A stretch of 64,000 nt of DNA from Haliclystus octoradiatus (taxonomy: Eukaryota; Cnidaria; Staurozoa; Stauromedusae; Haliclystidae). Location: positions 21,647,223 through 21,711,222 of the forward strand of contig OU744446.1 of assembly GCA_916610825.1 (NCBI GenBank), given 5' to 3'. A model generated the notes under the pieces. That model worked only from the letters and a program-made list of their open reading frames with translations, did no database searches and had not been told where the DNA came from. This document shows, one piece after another, positions 23,139-34,900 of this stretch (its first letter is position 1; the number at the start of each line of letters is the position of its first letter). Both the position numbers and the translations under genes were made by a program.

Positions 23139-26100
23139 TTTGTCATTTTGAGCTGATTTTGTAAAATTCGAATTCCCTTGGGAACTGGGCATTGTTTTTG
23201 GTCATTTTGAGCTGTTTTTGAAAAATTCAAATTCCCTTGGGAATTAAGCATTGTTTTAGGTCATTTGGAGCTGTTTTTGTAAAATTCGAATTCCCTTGGG
23301 AATTAAGCATTGTTTTAGGTTATTTTGAGCTGTTTTTGTAAAATTCGAATTCATTTGGGAATTAAGCATTGTTTTTGTCATTTTGAGCTGATTTTGTAAA
23401 ATTCGAATTCCCTTGGGAATTAAGCATTGTTTTAAGTCATTTTGAGCTGTTTTTGTAAAATTCGAATTCCCTTGGGAATTAAGCATTGTTTTAGGTCATT
23501 TTAAGCTGTTTTTGAAAAATTCGAATTCCCTTGGGAATTTAGCATTGTTTTAGGTCATTTTGAGCTGTTTTTGTAAAATTCGAATTTCCTTGGGAACTGC
23601 GCATTATTTTTGGTCATTTTGAGCTGTTTTTGAAAAATTCAAATTCCCTTGGGAATTAAGCATTGTTTTAGGTCATTTTGAGCTGTTTTTGAAAAATTCG
23701 AATTCCCTTGGGAATTAAGCATTGTTTTAGGTCATTTTGAGCTGTTTTTGAAAAATTTGAATTCCTTTGGGAATAAAGCATTGTTTTAGGTCATTTTGAG
23801 CTGTTTTTGTAAAATTCGAATTCCCTTGGGAACTGGGCATTGTTTTTGGTCATTTTGAGCTGTTTTTGAAAAATTCAAATTCCCTTGGGAATTAAGCATT
23901 GTTTTATGTCATTTTGAGCTGTTTTTGAAAAATTCAAATTCCCTTGGGAATTAAGCATTGTTTTAGGTCATTTTGAGCTGTTTTTGTAAAATTCGAATTC
24001 CCTTGGGAATTAAGCATTGTTTTTGTCATTTTGAGCTGATTTTGTAAAATTCGAATTCCCTTGGGAATTAAGCATTGTTTTAAGTCATTTTGAGCTGTTT
24101 TTGTAAAATTCGAATTCCCTTGGGAATTAAGCATTGTTTTAGGTCATTTTGAGCTGTTTTTGTAAAATTTGAATTCCCTTGGGAACTGGGCATTGTTTTT
24201 GGTCATTTTGAGCTGTTTTTGAAAAATTCAAATTCCCTTGGGAATTAAGCATTGTTTTTGTCATTTTGAGCTGTTTTTGTAAAATTCGAATTCCCTTGGG
24301 AATTAAGCATTGTTTTAGGTCATTTTGAGCTGTTTTTGTAAAATTCGAATTCCCTTGGGAACTGGGCATTGTTTTTGGTCATTTTGAGCTGTTTTTGAAA
24401 AATTCAAATTCCCTTGGGAATTAAGCATTGTTTTAAGTCATTTGGAGCTGTTTTTGTAAAATTCGAATTCCCTTGGGAACTGGGCATTGCTTTTGTCATT
24501 TTGAGCTGATTTTGTAAAATTCGAATTCCCTTGGGAATTAAGCATTGTCTTAAGTCATTTTGAGCTGTTTTTGTAAAATTCGAATTCCCTTGGGAATTAA
24601 GCATTGTTTTAGGTCAATTTGAGCTGTTTTTGAAAAATTTGAATTCCCTTGGGAATTAAGCATTGTTTTAGGTTATTTTGAGCTGTTTTTGTAAAATTCG
24701 AATTCCTTTGGGAATTAAGCATTGTTTTTGTCATTTTGAGCTGATTTTGTAAAATTCGAATTCCCTTGGGAATTAAGCATTGTTTTAAGTCATTTTGAGC
24801 TGTTTTTGTAAAATTCGAATTCCCTTGGGAATTAAGCATTGTTTTAGGTCATTTTAAGCTGTTTTTGAAAAATTCGAATTCCCTTGGGAATTTAGCATTG
24901 TTTTAGGTCATTTTGAGCTGTTTTTGAAAAATTCGAATTTCCTTGGGAACTGCGCATTATTTTTGGTCATTTTGAGCTGTTTTTGAAAAATTCAAATTCC
25001 CTTGGGAATTAAGCATTGTTTTAGGTCATTTTGAGCTGTTTTTGAAAAATTCGAATTCCCTTGGGAATTAAGCATTGTTTTAGGTCATTTTGAGCTGTTT
25101 TTGAAAAATTTGAATTCCTTTGGGAATAAAGCATTGTTTTAGGTCATTTTGAGCTGTTTTTGTAAAATTCGAATTCCCTTGGGAACTGGGCATTGTTTTT
25201 GGTCATTTTGAGCTGTTTTTGAAAAATTCAAATTCCCTTGGGAATTAAGCATTGTTTTAGGTTATTTTGAGCTGTTTTTGTAAAATTCGAATTCATTTGG
25301 GAATTAAGCATTGTTTTTGTCATTTTGAGCTGATTTTGTAAAATTCGAATTCCCTTGGGAATTAAGCATTGTTTTAAGTCATTTTGAGCTGTTTTTGTAA
25401 AATTCGAATTCCCTTGGGAATTAAGCATTGTTTTAGGTCATTTTAAGCTGTTTTTGAAAAATTCGAATTCCCTTGGGAATTTAGCATTGTTTTAGGTCAT
25501 TTTGAGCTGTTTTTGTAAAATTTGAATTCCCTTGGGAATTAAGCATTGTTTTAGGTTATTTTGAGCTGTTTTTGTAAAATTCGAATTCATTTGGGAATTA
25601 AGCATTGTTTTTGTCATTTTGAGCTGATTTTGTAAAATTCGAATTCCCTTGGGAATTAAGCATTGTTTTAAGTCATTTTGAGCTGTTTTTGTAAAATTCG
25701 AATTCCCTTGGGAATTAAGCATTGTTTTAGGTCATTTTAAGCTGTTTTTGAAAAATTCGAATTCCCTTGGGAATTTAGCATTGTTTTAGGTCATTTTGAG
25801 CTGTTTTTGTAAAATTCGAATTTCCTTGGGAACTGCGCATTATTTTTGGTCATTTTGAGCTGTTTTTGAAAAATTCAAATTCCCTTGGGAATTAAGCATT
25901 GTTTTAGGTCATTTTGAGCTGTTTTTGAAAAATTCGAATTCCCTTGGGAATTAAGCATTGTTTTAGGTCATTTTGAGCTGTTTTTGAAAAATTTGAATTC
26001 CTTTGGGAATAAAGCATTGTTTTAGGTCATTTTGAGCTGTTTTTGTAAAATTCGAATTCCCTTGGGAACTGGGCATTGTTTTTGGTCATTTTGAGCTGTT

Positions 26101-27024
26101 TTTGAAAAATTCAAATTCCCTTGGGAATTAAGCATTGTTTTATGTCATTTTGAGCTGTTTTTGAAAAATTCAAATTCCCTTGGGAATTAAGCATTGTTTT
26201 AGTTCATTTTGAGCTGTTTTTGAAAAATTCGAATTCCCTTGGGAATTAAGCATTGTTTTAGGTCATTTTGAGCTGTTTTTGTAAAATTCGAATTCCCTTG
26301 GGAATTAAGCATTGTTTTTGTCATTTTGAGCTGATTTTGTAAAATTCGAATTCCCTTGGGAATTAAGCATTGTTTTAAGTCATTTTGAGCTGTTTTTGTA
26401 AAATTCGAATTCCCTTGGGAATTAAGCATTGTTTTAGGTCATTTTGAGCTGTTTTTGAAAAATTTGAATTCCCTTGGGAACTGGGCATTGTTTTTGGTCA
26501 TTTTGAGCTGTTTTTGAAAAATTCAAATTCCCTTGGGAATTAAGCATTGTTTTTGTCATTTTGAGCTGATTTTGTAAAATTCGAATTCCCTTGGGAATTA
26601 AGCATTGTTTTAGGTCATTTTGAGCTGTTTTTGTAAAATTCGAATTCCCTTGGGAACTGGGCATTGTTTTTGGTCATTTTGAGCTGTTTTTGAAAAATTC
26701 AAATTCCCTTGGGAATTAAGCATTGTTTTAAGTCATTTTGAGCTGTTTTTGTAAAATTCGAATTCCCTTGGGAATTAAGCATTGTTTTAGGTCATTTTGA
26801 GCTATTTTTGAAAAATTTGAATTCCCTTGGGAATTAAGCATTGTTTTAGGTCATTTGGAGCTGTTTTTGTAAAATTCGAATTCCCTTGGGAACTGGGCAT
26901 TGCTTTTGGTCATTTTGAGCTGTTTTTGAAAAATTCAAATTCCCTTGGGAATTAAGCATTGTTTTAAGTCATTTTGAGCTGTTTTTGTAAAATTCGAATT
27001 CCCTTGGGAATTAAGCATTGTTTT
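23139..27024 (+). repeat. Core segment with ATTCATTTGGGAATT and GCGCATT subfamily marks
   Basis: Two private marks appear together: ATTCATTTGGGAATT following GTTATTTT monomers (near 23,349, 25,291 and 25,586) and ACTGCGCATTATTTTT (23,599; 24,952; 25,835). Spacing between GCGCATT marks is 1,353 bp (23 monomers) and 883 bp (15 monomers). A 294-bp (5-monomer) repetition is seen between AGGTTATTTT at 25,259 and 25,553. The right part, about 26.2-27.0 kb, leads into the regular HOR series. Confidence 0.8.
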
Positions 27025-29734
27025 TGGTCATTTTGAGCTATTTTTGAAAAATTTGAATTCCCTTGGGAATTAAGCATTGTTTTAGGTCATTTGGAGCTGT
27101 TTTTGTAAAATTCGAATTCCCTTGGGAACTGGGCATTGCTTTTGTCATTTTGAGCTGATTTTGTAAAATTCGAATTCCCTTGGGAATTAAGCATTGTCTT
27201 AAGTCATTTTGAGCTGTTTTTGTAAAATTCGAATTCCCTTGGGAATTAAGCATTGTTTTAGGTCAATTTGAGCTGTTTTTGAAAAATTTGAATTCCCTTG
27301 GGAATTAAGCATTGTTTTAGGTTATTTTGAGCTGTTTTTGTAAAATTCGAATTCCCTTGGGAATTAAGCATTGTTTTTGTCATTTTGAGCTGATTTTGTA
27401 AAATTCGAATTCCCTTGGGAATTAAGCATTGTTTTAAGTCATTTTGAGCTGTTTTTGTAAAATTCGAATTCCCTTGGGAATTAAGCATTGTTTTAGGTCA
27501 TTTTAAGCTGTTTTTGAAAAATTCGAATTCCCTTGGGAATTTAGCATTGTTTTAGGTCATTTTGAGCTGTTTTTGTAAAATTCGAATTTCCTTGGGAACT
27601 GGGCATTATTTTTGGTCATTTTGAGCTGTTTTTGAAAAATTCAAATTCCCTTGGGAATTAAGCATTGTTTTAGGTCATTTTGAGCTGTTTTTGAAAAATT
27701 CGAATTCCCTTGGGAATTAAGCATTGTTTTAGGTCATTTTGAGCTGTTTTTGAAAAATTTGAATTCCTTTGGGAATAAAGCATTGTTTTAGGTCATTTTG
27801 AGCTGTTTTTGTAAAATTCGAATTCCCTTGGGAACTGGGCATTGTTTTTGGTCATTTTGAGCTGTTTTTGAAAAATTCAAATTCCCTTGGGAATTAAGCA
27901 TTGTTTTATGTCATTTTGAGCTGTTTTTGAAAAATTCAAATTCCCTTGGGAATTAAGCATTGTTTTAGTTCATTTTGAGCTGTTTTTGAAAAATTCGAAT
28001 TCCCTTGGGAATTAAGCATTGTTTTAGGTCATTTTGAGCTGTTTTTGTAAAATTCGAATTCCCTTGGGAATTAAGCATTGTTTTTGTCATTTTGAGCTGA
28101 TTTTGTAAAATTCGAATTCCCTTGGGAACTGGGCATTGTTTTTGGTCATTTTGAGCTGTTTTTGAAAAATTCAAATTCCCTTGGGAATTAAGCATTGTTT
28201 TAGGTCATTTGGAGCTGTTTTTGTAAAATTCGAATTCCCTTGGGAACTGGGCATTGCTTTTGGTCATTTTGAGCTGTTTTTGAAAAATTCAAATTCCCTT
28301 GGGAATTAAGCATTGTTTTAAGTCATTTTGAGCTGTTTTTGTAAAATTCGAATTCCCTTGGGAATTAAGCATTGTTTTAGGTCATTTTAAGCTGTTTTTG
28401 AAAAATTCGAATTCCCTTGGGACTTTAGCATTGTTTTAGGTCATTTTGAGCTGTTTTTGTAAAATTCGAATTTCCTTGGGAACTGGGCATTATTTTTGGT
28501 CATTTTGAGCTGTTTTTGAAAAATTCAAATTCCCTTGGGAATTAAGCATTGTTTTAGGTCATTTTGAGCTGTTTTTGAAAAATTCGAATTCCCTTGGGAA
28601 TTAAGCATTGTTTTAGGTCATTTTGAGCTGTTTTTGAAAAATTTGAATTCCTTTGGGAATAAAGCATTGTTTTTGGTCATTTTGAGCTGTTTTTGAAAAA
28701 TTTGAATTCCTTTGGGAATAAAGCATTGTTTTAGGTCATTTTGAGCTGTTTTTGTAAAATTCGAATTCCCTTGGGAACTGGGCATTGTTTTTGGTCATTT
28801 TGAGCTGTTTTTGAAAAATTCAAATTCCCTTGGGAATTAAGCATTGTTTTATGTCATTTTGAGCTGTTTTTGAAAAATTCAAATTCCCTTGGGAATTAAG
28901 CATTGTTTTAGTTCATTTTGAGCTGTTTTTGAAAAATTCGAATTCCCTTGGGAATTAAGCATTGTTTTAGGTCATTTTGAGCTGTTTTTGTAAAATTCGA
29001 ATTCCCTTGGGAATTAAGCATTGTTTTTGTCATTTTGAGCTGATTTTGTAAAATTCGAATTCCCTTGGGAATTAAGCATTGTTTTAAGTCATTTTGAGCT
29101 GTTTTTGTAAAATTCGAATTCCCTTGGGAATTAAGCATTGTTTTAGGTCATTTTGAGCTGTTTTTGAAAAATTTGAATTCCCTTGGGAACTGGGCATTGT
29201 TTTTGGTCATTTTGAGCTGTTTTTGAAAAATTCGAATTCCCTTGGGAATTAAGCATTGTTTTTAGTCATTTTGAGCTGTTTTTGTAAAATTCGAATTCCC
29301 TTGGGAATTAAGCATTGTTTTAGGTCATTTTGAGCTGTTTTTGTAAAATTCGAATTCCCTTGGGAACTGGGCATTGTTTTTGGTCATTTTGAGCTGTTTT
29401 TGAAAAATTCAAATTCCCTTGGGAATTAAGCATTGTTTTAAGTCATTTTGAGCTGTTTTTGTAAAATTCGAATTCCCTTGGGAATTAAGCATTGTTTTAG
29501 GTCATTTTGAGCTATTTTTGAAAAATTTGAATTCCCTTGGGAATTAAGCATTGTTTTAGGTCATTTGGAGCTGTTTTTGTAAAATTCGAATTCCCTTGGG
29601 AACTGGGCATTGCTTTTGGTCATTTTGAGCTGTTTTTGAAAAATTCAAATTCCCTTGGGAATTAAGCATTGTTTTAAGTCATTTTGAGCTGTTTTTGTAA
29701 AATTCGAATTCCCTTGGGAATTAAGCATTGTTTT
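27025..29734 (+). repeat. Higher-order repeat unit a, 2,710 bp (46 monomers)
   Basis: Starts at the GAGCTATTTTTG monomer preceded by TTTTTGGTC. The ordered variants are: GAGCTATT; CATTTGGAGC with AACTGGGC-ATTGCTTTT; 58-bp GCTGATTTTG; GTCTTAAG; TCAATTTG; GTTATTTT; 58-bp; AAGTC; TTTAAGCTG with GGAATTTAGC; AATTTCCTTGGG with ATTATTTTT; CAAATT; CGAATT; GGAATAAAGC; AACTGGGC; CAAATT; ATGTC; AGTTC; CGAATT; 58-bp with AACTGGGC; CAAATT; CATTTGGAGC; CAAATT; AAGTC. After this list the series returns to TTTAAGCTG 884 bp later (27,504 and 28,388). A GGGACTTTAGC variant near 28,430 and one extra GGAATAAAGC monomer near 28,665-28,725 are private. Confidence 0.85.
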
Positions 29735-32209
29735 TGGTCATTTTGAGCTATTTTTGAAAAATTTGAATTCCCTTGGGAATTAAGCATTGTTTTAGGTCAT
29801 TTGGAGCTGTTTTTGTAAAATTCGAATTCCCTTGGGAACTGGGCATTGCTTTTGTCATTTTGAGCTGATTTTGTAAAATTCGAATTCCCTTGGGAATTAA
29901 GCATTGTCTTAAGTCATTTTGAGCTGTTTTTGTAAAATTCGAATTCCCTTGGGAATTAAGCATTGTTTTAGGTCAATTTGAGCTGTTTTTGAAAAATTTG
30001 AATTCCCTTGGGAATTAAGCATTGTTTTAGGTTATTTTGAGCTGTTTTTGTAAAATTCGAATTCCCTTGGGAATTAAGCATTGTTTTTGTCATTTTGAGC
30101 TGATTTTGTAAAATTCGAATTCCCTTGGGAATTAAGCATTGTTTTAAGTCATTTTGAGCTGTTTTTGTAAAATTCGAATTCCCTTGGGAATTAAGCATTG
30201 TTTTAGGTCATTTTAAGCTGTTTTTGAAAAATTCGAATTCCCTTGGGAATTTAGCATTGTTTTAGGTCATTTTGAGCTGTTTTTGTAAAATTCGAATTTC
30301 CTTGGGAACTGGGCATTATTTTTGGTCATTTTGAGCTGTTTTTGAAAAATTCAAATTCCCTTGGGAATTAAGCATTGTTTTAGGTCATTTTGAGCTGTTT
30401 TTGAAAAATTCGAATTCCCTTGGGAATTAAGCATTGTTTTAGGTCATTTTGAGCTGTTTTTGAAAAATTTGAATTCCTTTGGGAATAAAGCATTGTTTTA
30501 GGTCATTTTGAGCTGTTTTTGTAAAATTCGAATTCCCTTGGGAACTGGGCATTGTTTTTGGTCATTTTGAGCTGTTTTTGAAAAATTCAAATTCCCTTGG
30601 GAATTAAGCATTGTTTTATGTCATTTTGAGCTGTTTTTGAAAAATTCAAATTCCCTTGGGAATTAAGCATTGTTTTAGTTCATTTTGAGCTGTTTTTGAA
30701 AAATTCGAATTCCCTTGGGAATTAAGCATTGTTTTAGGTCATTTTGAGCTGTTTTTGTAAAATTCGAATTCCCTTGGGAATTAAGCATTGTTTTTGTCAT
30801 TTTGAGCTGATTTTGTAAAATTCGAATTCCCTTGGGAACTGGGCATTGTTTTTGGTCATTTTGAGCTGTTTTTGAAAAATTCAAATTCCCTTGGGAATTA
30901 AGCATTGTTTTAGGTCATTTGGAGCTGTTTTTGTAAAATTCGAATTCCCTTGGGAACTGGGCATTGCTTTTGGTCATTTTGAGCTGTTTTTGAAAAATTC
31001 AAATTCCCTTGGGAATTAAGCATTGTTTTAAGTCATTTTGAGCTGTTTTTGTAAAATTCGAATTCCCTTGGGAATTAAGCATTGTTTTAGGTCATTTTAA
31101 GCTGTTTTTGAAAAATTCGAATTCCCTTGGGAATTTAGCATTGTTTTAGGTCATTTTGAGCTGTTTTTGTAAAATTCGAATTTCCTTGGGAACTGGGCAT
31201 TATTTTTGGTCATTTTGAGCTGTTTTTGAAAAATTCAAATTCCCTTGGGAATTAAGCATTGTTTTAGGTCATTTTGAGCTGTTTTTGAAAAATTCGAATT
31301 CCCTTGGGAATTAAGCATTGTTTTAGGTCATTTTGAGCTGTTTTTGAAAAATTTGAATTCCTTTGGGAATAAAGCATTGTTTTTGGTCATTTTGAGCTGT
31401 TTTTGAAAAATTCAAATTCCCTTGGGAATTAAGCATTGTTTTATGTCATTTTGAGCTGTTTTTGAAAAATTCAAATTCCCTTGGGAATTAAGCATTGTTT
31501 TAGTTCATTTTGAGCTGTTTTTGAAAAATTTGAATTCCCTTGGGAATTAAGCATTGTTTTAGGTCATTTTGAGCTGTTTTTGTAAAATTCGAATTCCCTT
31601 GGGAATTAAGCATTGTTTTAGGTCATTTTGAGCTGTTTTTGAAAAATTTGAATTCCCTTGGGAACTGGGCATTGTTTTTGGTCATTTTGAGCTGTTTTTG
31701 AAAAATTCAAATTCCCTTGGGAATTAAGCATTGTTTTTAGTCATTTTGAGCTGTTTTTGTAAAATTCGAATTCCCTTGGGAATTAAGCATTGTTTTAGGT
31801 CATTTTGAGCTGTTTTTGTAAAATTCGAATTCCCTTGGGAACTGGGCATTGTTTTTGGTCATTTTGAGCTGTTTTTGAAAAATTCAAATTCCCTTGGGAA
31901 TTAAGCATTGTTTTAAGTCATTTTGAGCTGTTTTTGTAAAATTCGAATTCCCTTGGGAATTAAGCATTGTTTTAGGTCATTTTGAGCTATTTTTGAAAAA
32001 TTTGAATTCCCTTGGGAATTAAGCATTGTTTTAGGTCATTTGGAGCTGTTTTTGTAAAATTCGAATTCCCTTGGGAACTGGGCATTGCTTTTGGTCATTT
32101 TGAGCTGTTTTTGAAAAATTCAAATTCCCTTGGGAATTAAGCATTGTTTTAAGTCATTTTGAGCTGTTTTTGTAAAATTCGAATTCCCTTGGGAATTAAG
32201 CATTGTTTT
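29735..32209 (+). repeat. Higher-order repeat unit b, 2,475 bp (42 monomers)
   Basis: Same ordered series as the unit before it, with TTTAAGCTG at 30,214 and 31,098 (884 bp apart). It is shorter by four monomers in its second half. After GGAATAAAGC near 31,370 it passes directly to a CAAATT monomer, losing an AACTGGGC monomer and the duplicated GGAATAAAGC. The 58-bp monomer after AGTTC near 31,505 is also missing. Confidence 0.85.
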
Positions 32210-33917
32210 TGGTCATTTTGAGCTATTTTTGAAAAATTCGAATTCCCTTGGGAATTAAGCATTGTTTTAGGTCATTTGGAGCTGTTTTTGTAAAATTCGA
32301 ATTCCCTTGGGAACTGGGCATTGCTTTTGTCATTTTGAGCTGATTTTGTAAAATTCGAATTCCCTTGGGAATTAAGCATTGTCTTAAGTCATTTTGAGCT
32401 GTTTTTGTAAAATTCGAATTCCCTTGGGAATTAAGCATTGTTTTAGGTCAATTTGAGCTGTTTTTGAAAAATTTGAATTCCCTTGGGAATTAAGCATTGT
32501 TTTAGGTTATTTTGAGCTGTTTTTGTAAAATTCGAATTCCCTTGGGAATTAAGCATTGTTTTTGTCATTTTGAGCTGATTTTGTAAAATTCGAATTCCCT
32601 TGGGAATTAAGCATTGTTTTAAGTCATTTTGAGCTGTTTTTGTAAAATTCGAATTCCCTTGGGAATTAAGCATTGTTCTAGGTCATTTTATGCTGTTTTT
32701 GTAAAATTCGAATTCCCTTGGGAATTTAGCATTGTTTTAGGTCATTTTGAGCTGTTTTTGTAAAATTCGAATTTCCTTGGGAACTGGGCATTATTTTTGG
32801 TCATTTTGAGCTGTTTTTGAAAAATTCAAATTCCCTTGGGAATTAAGCATTGTTTTAGGTCATTTTGAGCTGTTTTTGAAAAATTCGAATTCCCTTGGGA
32901 ATTAAGCATTGTTTTAGGTCATTTTGAGCTGTTTTTGAAAAATTTGAATTCCTTTGGGAATAAAGCATTGTTTTAGGTCATTTTGAGCTGTTTTTGTAAA
33001 ATTCGAATTCCCTTGGGAACTGGGCATTGTTTTTGGTCATTTTGAGCTGTTTTTGAAAAATTCAAATTCCCTTGGGAATTAAGCATTGTTTTATGTCATT
33101 TTGAGCTGTTTTTGAAAAATTCAAATTCCCTTGGGAATTAAGCATTGTTTTAGTTCATTTTGAGCTGTTTTTGAAAAATTCGAATTCCCTTGGGAATTAA
33201 GCATTGTTTTAGGTCATTTTGAGCTGTTTTTGTAAAATTCGAATTCCCTTGGGAATTAAGCATTGTTTTTGTCATTTTGAGCTGATTTTGTAAAATTCGA
33301 ATTCCCTTGGGAACTGGGCATTGTTTTTGGTCATTTTGAGCTGTTTTTGAAAAATTCAAATTCCCTTGGGAATTAAGCATTGTTTTAGGTCATTTGGAGC
33401 TGTTTTTGTAAAATTCGAATTCCCTTGGGAACTGGGCATTGTTTTTAGTCATTTTGAGCTGTTTTTGTAAAATTCGAATTCCCTTGGGAATTAAGCATTG
33501 TTTTAGGTCATTTTGAGCTGTTTTTGTAAAATTCGAATTCCCTTGGGAACTGGGCATTGTTTTTGGTCATTTTGAGCTGTTTTTGAAAAATTCAAATTCC
33601 CTTGGGAATTAAGCATTGTTTTAAGTCATTTTGAGCTGTTTTTGTAAAATTCGAATTCCCTTGGGAATTAAGCATTGTTTTAGGTCATTTTGAGCTATTT
33701 TTGAAAAATTTGAATTCCCTTGGGAATTAAGCATTGTTTTAGGTCATTTGGAGCTGTTTTTGTAAAATTCGAATTCCCTTGGGAACTGGGCATTGCTTTT
33801 GGTCATTTTGAGCTGTTTTTGAAAAATTCAAATTCCCTTGGGAATTAAGCATTGTTTTAAGTCATTTTGAGCTGTTTTTGTAAAATTCGAATTCCCTTGG
33901 GAATTAAGCATTGTTTT
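32210..33917 (+). repeat. Higher-order repeat unit c, 1,708 bp (29 monomers)
   Basis: Keeps the first 20 or so monomers of the series but has only one copy of the 884-bp sub-block. Its TTTAAGCTG monomer is replaced at 32,676 by TTCTAGGTCATTTTATGCTG, otherwise seen only at 9,244. The unit then passes from CATTTGGAGC-AACTGGGC near 33,440 to the tail of the series through a TTTTTAGTC junction. Confidence 0.85.
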
Positions 33918-34900
33918 TGGTCATTTTGAGCTATTTTTGAAAAATTTGAATTCCCTTGGGAATTAAGCATTGTTTTAGGTCATTTGGAGCTGTTTTTGTA
34001 AAATTCGAATTCCCTTGGGAACTGGGCATTGCTTTTGTCATTTTGAGCTGATTTTGTAAAATTCGAATTCCCTTGGGAATTAAGCATTGTCTTAAGTCAT
34101 TTTGAGCTGTTTTTGTAAAATTCGAATTCCCTTGGGAATTAAGCATTGTTTTAGGTCAATTTGAGCTGTTTTTGAAAAATTTGAATTCCCTTGGGAATTA
34201 AGCATTGTTTTAGGTTATTTTGAGCTGTTTTTGTAAAATTCGAATTCCCTTGGGAATTAAGCATTGTTTTTGTCATTTTGAGCTGATTTTGTAAAATTCG
34301 AATTCCCTTGGGAATTAAGCATTGTTTTAAGTCATTTTGAGCTGTTTTTGTAAAATTCGAATTCCCTTGGGAATTAAGCATTGTTTTAGGTCATTTTATG
34401 CTGTTTTTGTAAAATTCGAATTCCCTTGGGAATTTAGCATTGTTTTAGGTCATTTTGAGCTGTTTTTGTAAAATTCGAATTTCCTTGGGAACTGGGCATT
34501 ATTTTTGGTCATTTTGAGCTGTTTTTGAAAAATTCAAATTCCCTTGGGAATTAAGCATTGTTTTAGGTCATTTTGAGCTGTTTTTGAAAAATTCGAATTC
34601 CCTTGGGAATTAAGCATTGTTTTAGGTCATTTTGAGCTGTTTTTGAAAAATTTGAATTCCTTTGGGAATAAAGCATTGTTTTAGGTCATTTTGAGCTGTT
34701 TTTGTAAAATTCGAATTCCCTTGGGAACTGGGCATTGTTTTTGGTCATTTTGAGCTGTTTTTGAAAAATTCAAATTCCCTTGGGAATTAAGCATTGTTTT
34801 ATGTCATTTTGAGCTGTTTTTGAAAAATTCAAATTCCCTTGGGAATTAAGCATTGTTTTAGTTCATTTTGAGCTGTTTTTGAAAAATTCGAATTCCCTTG
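33918..34900 (+). repeat. Start of higher-order repeat unit d
   Basis: Begins with GAGCTATTTTTG after TTTTTGGTC and follows the standard series. Its ninth monomer reads GTTTTAGGTCATTTTATGCTG near 34,390, which shares the ATGCTG mark of the previous unit but not its TTCTA mark. An 884-bp repeat follows (34,397 to 35,281). From about 34,900 onward the sequence is also copy 1 of the 11.6-kb-offset duplication. Confidence 0.8.
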
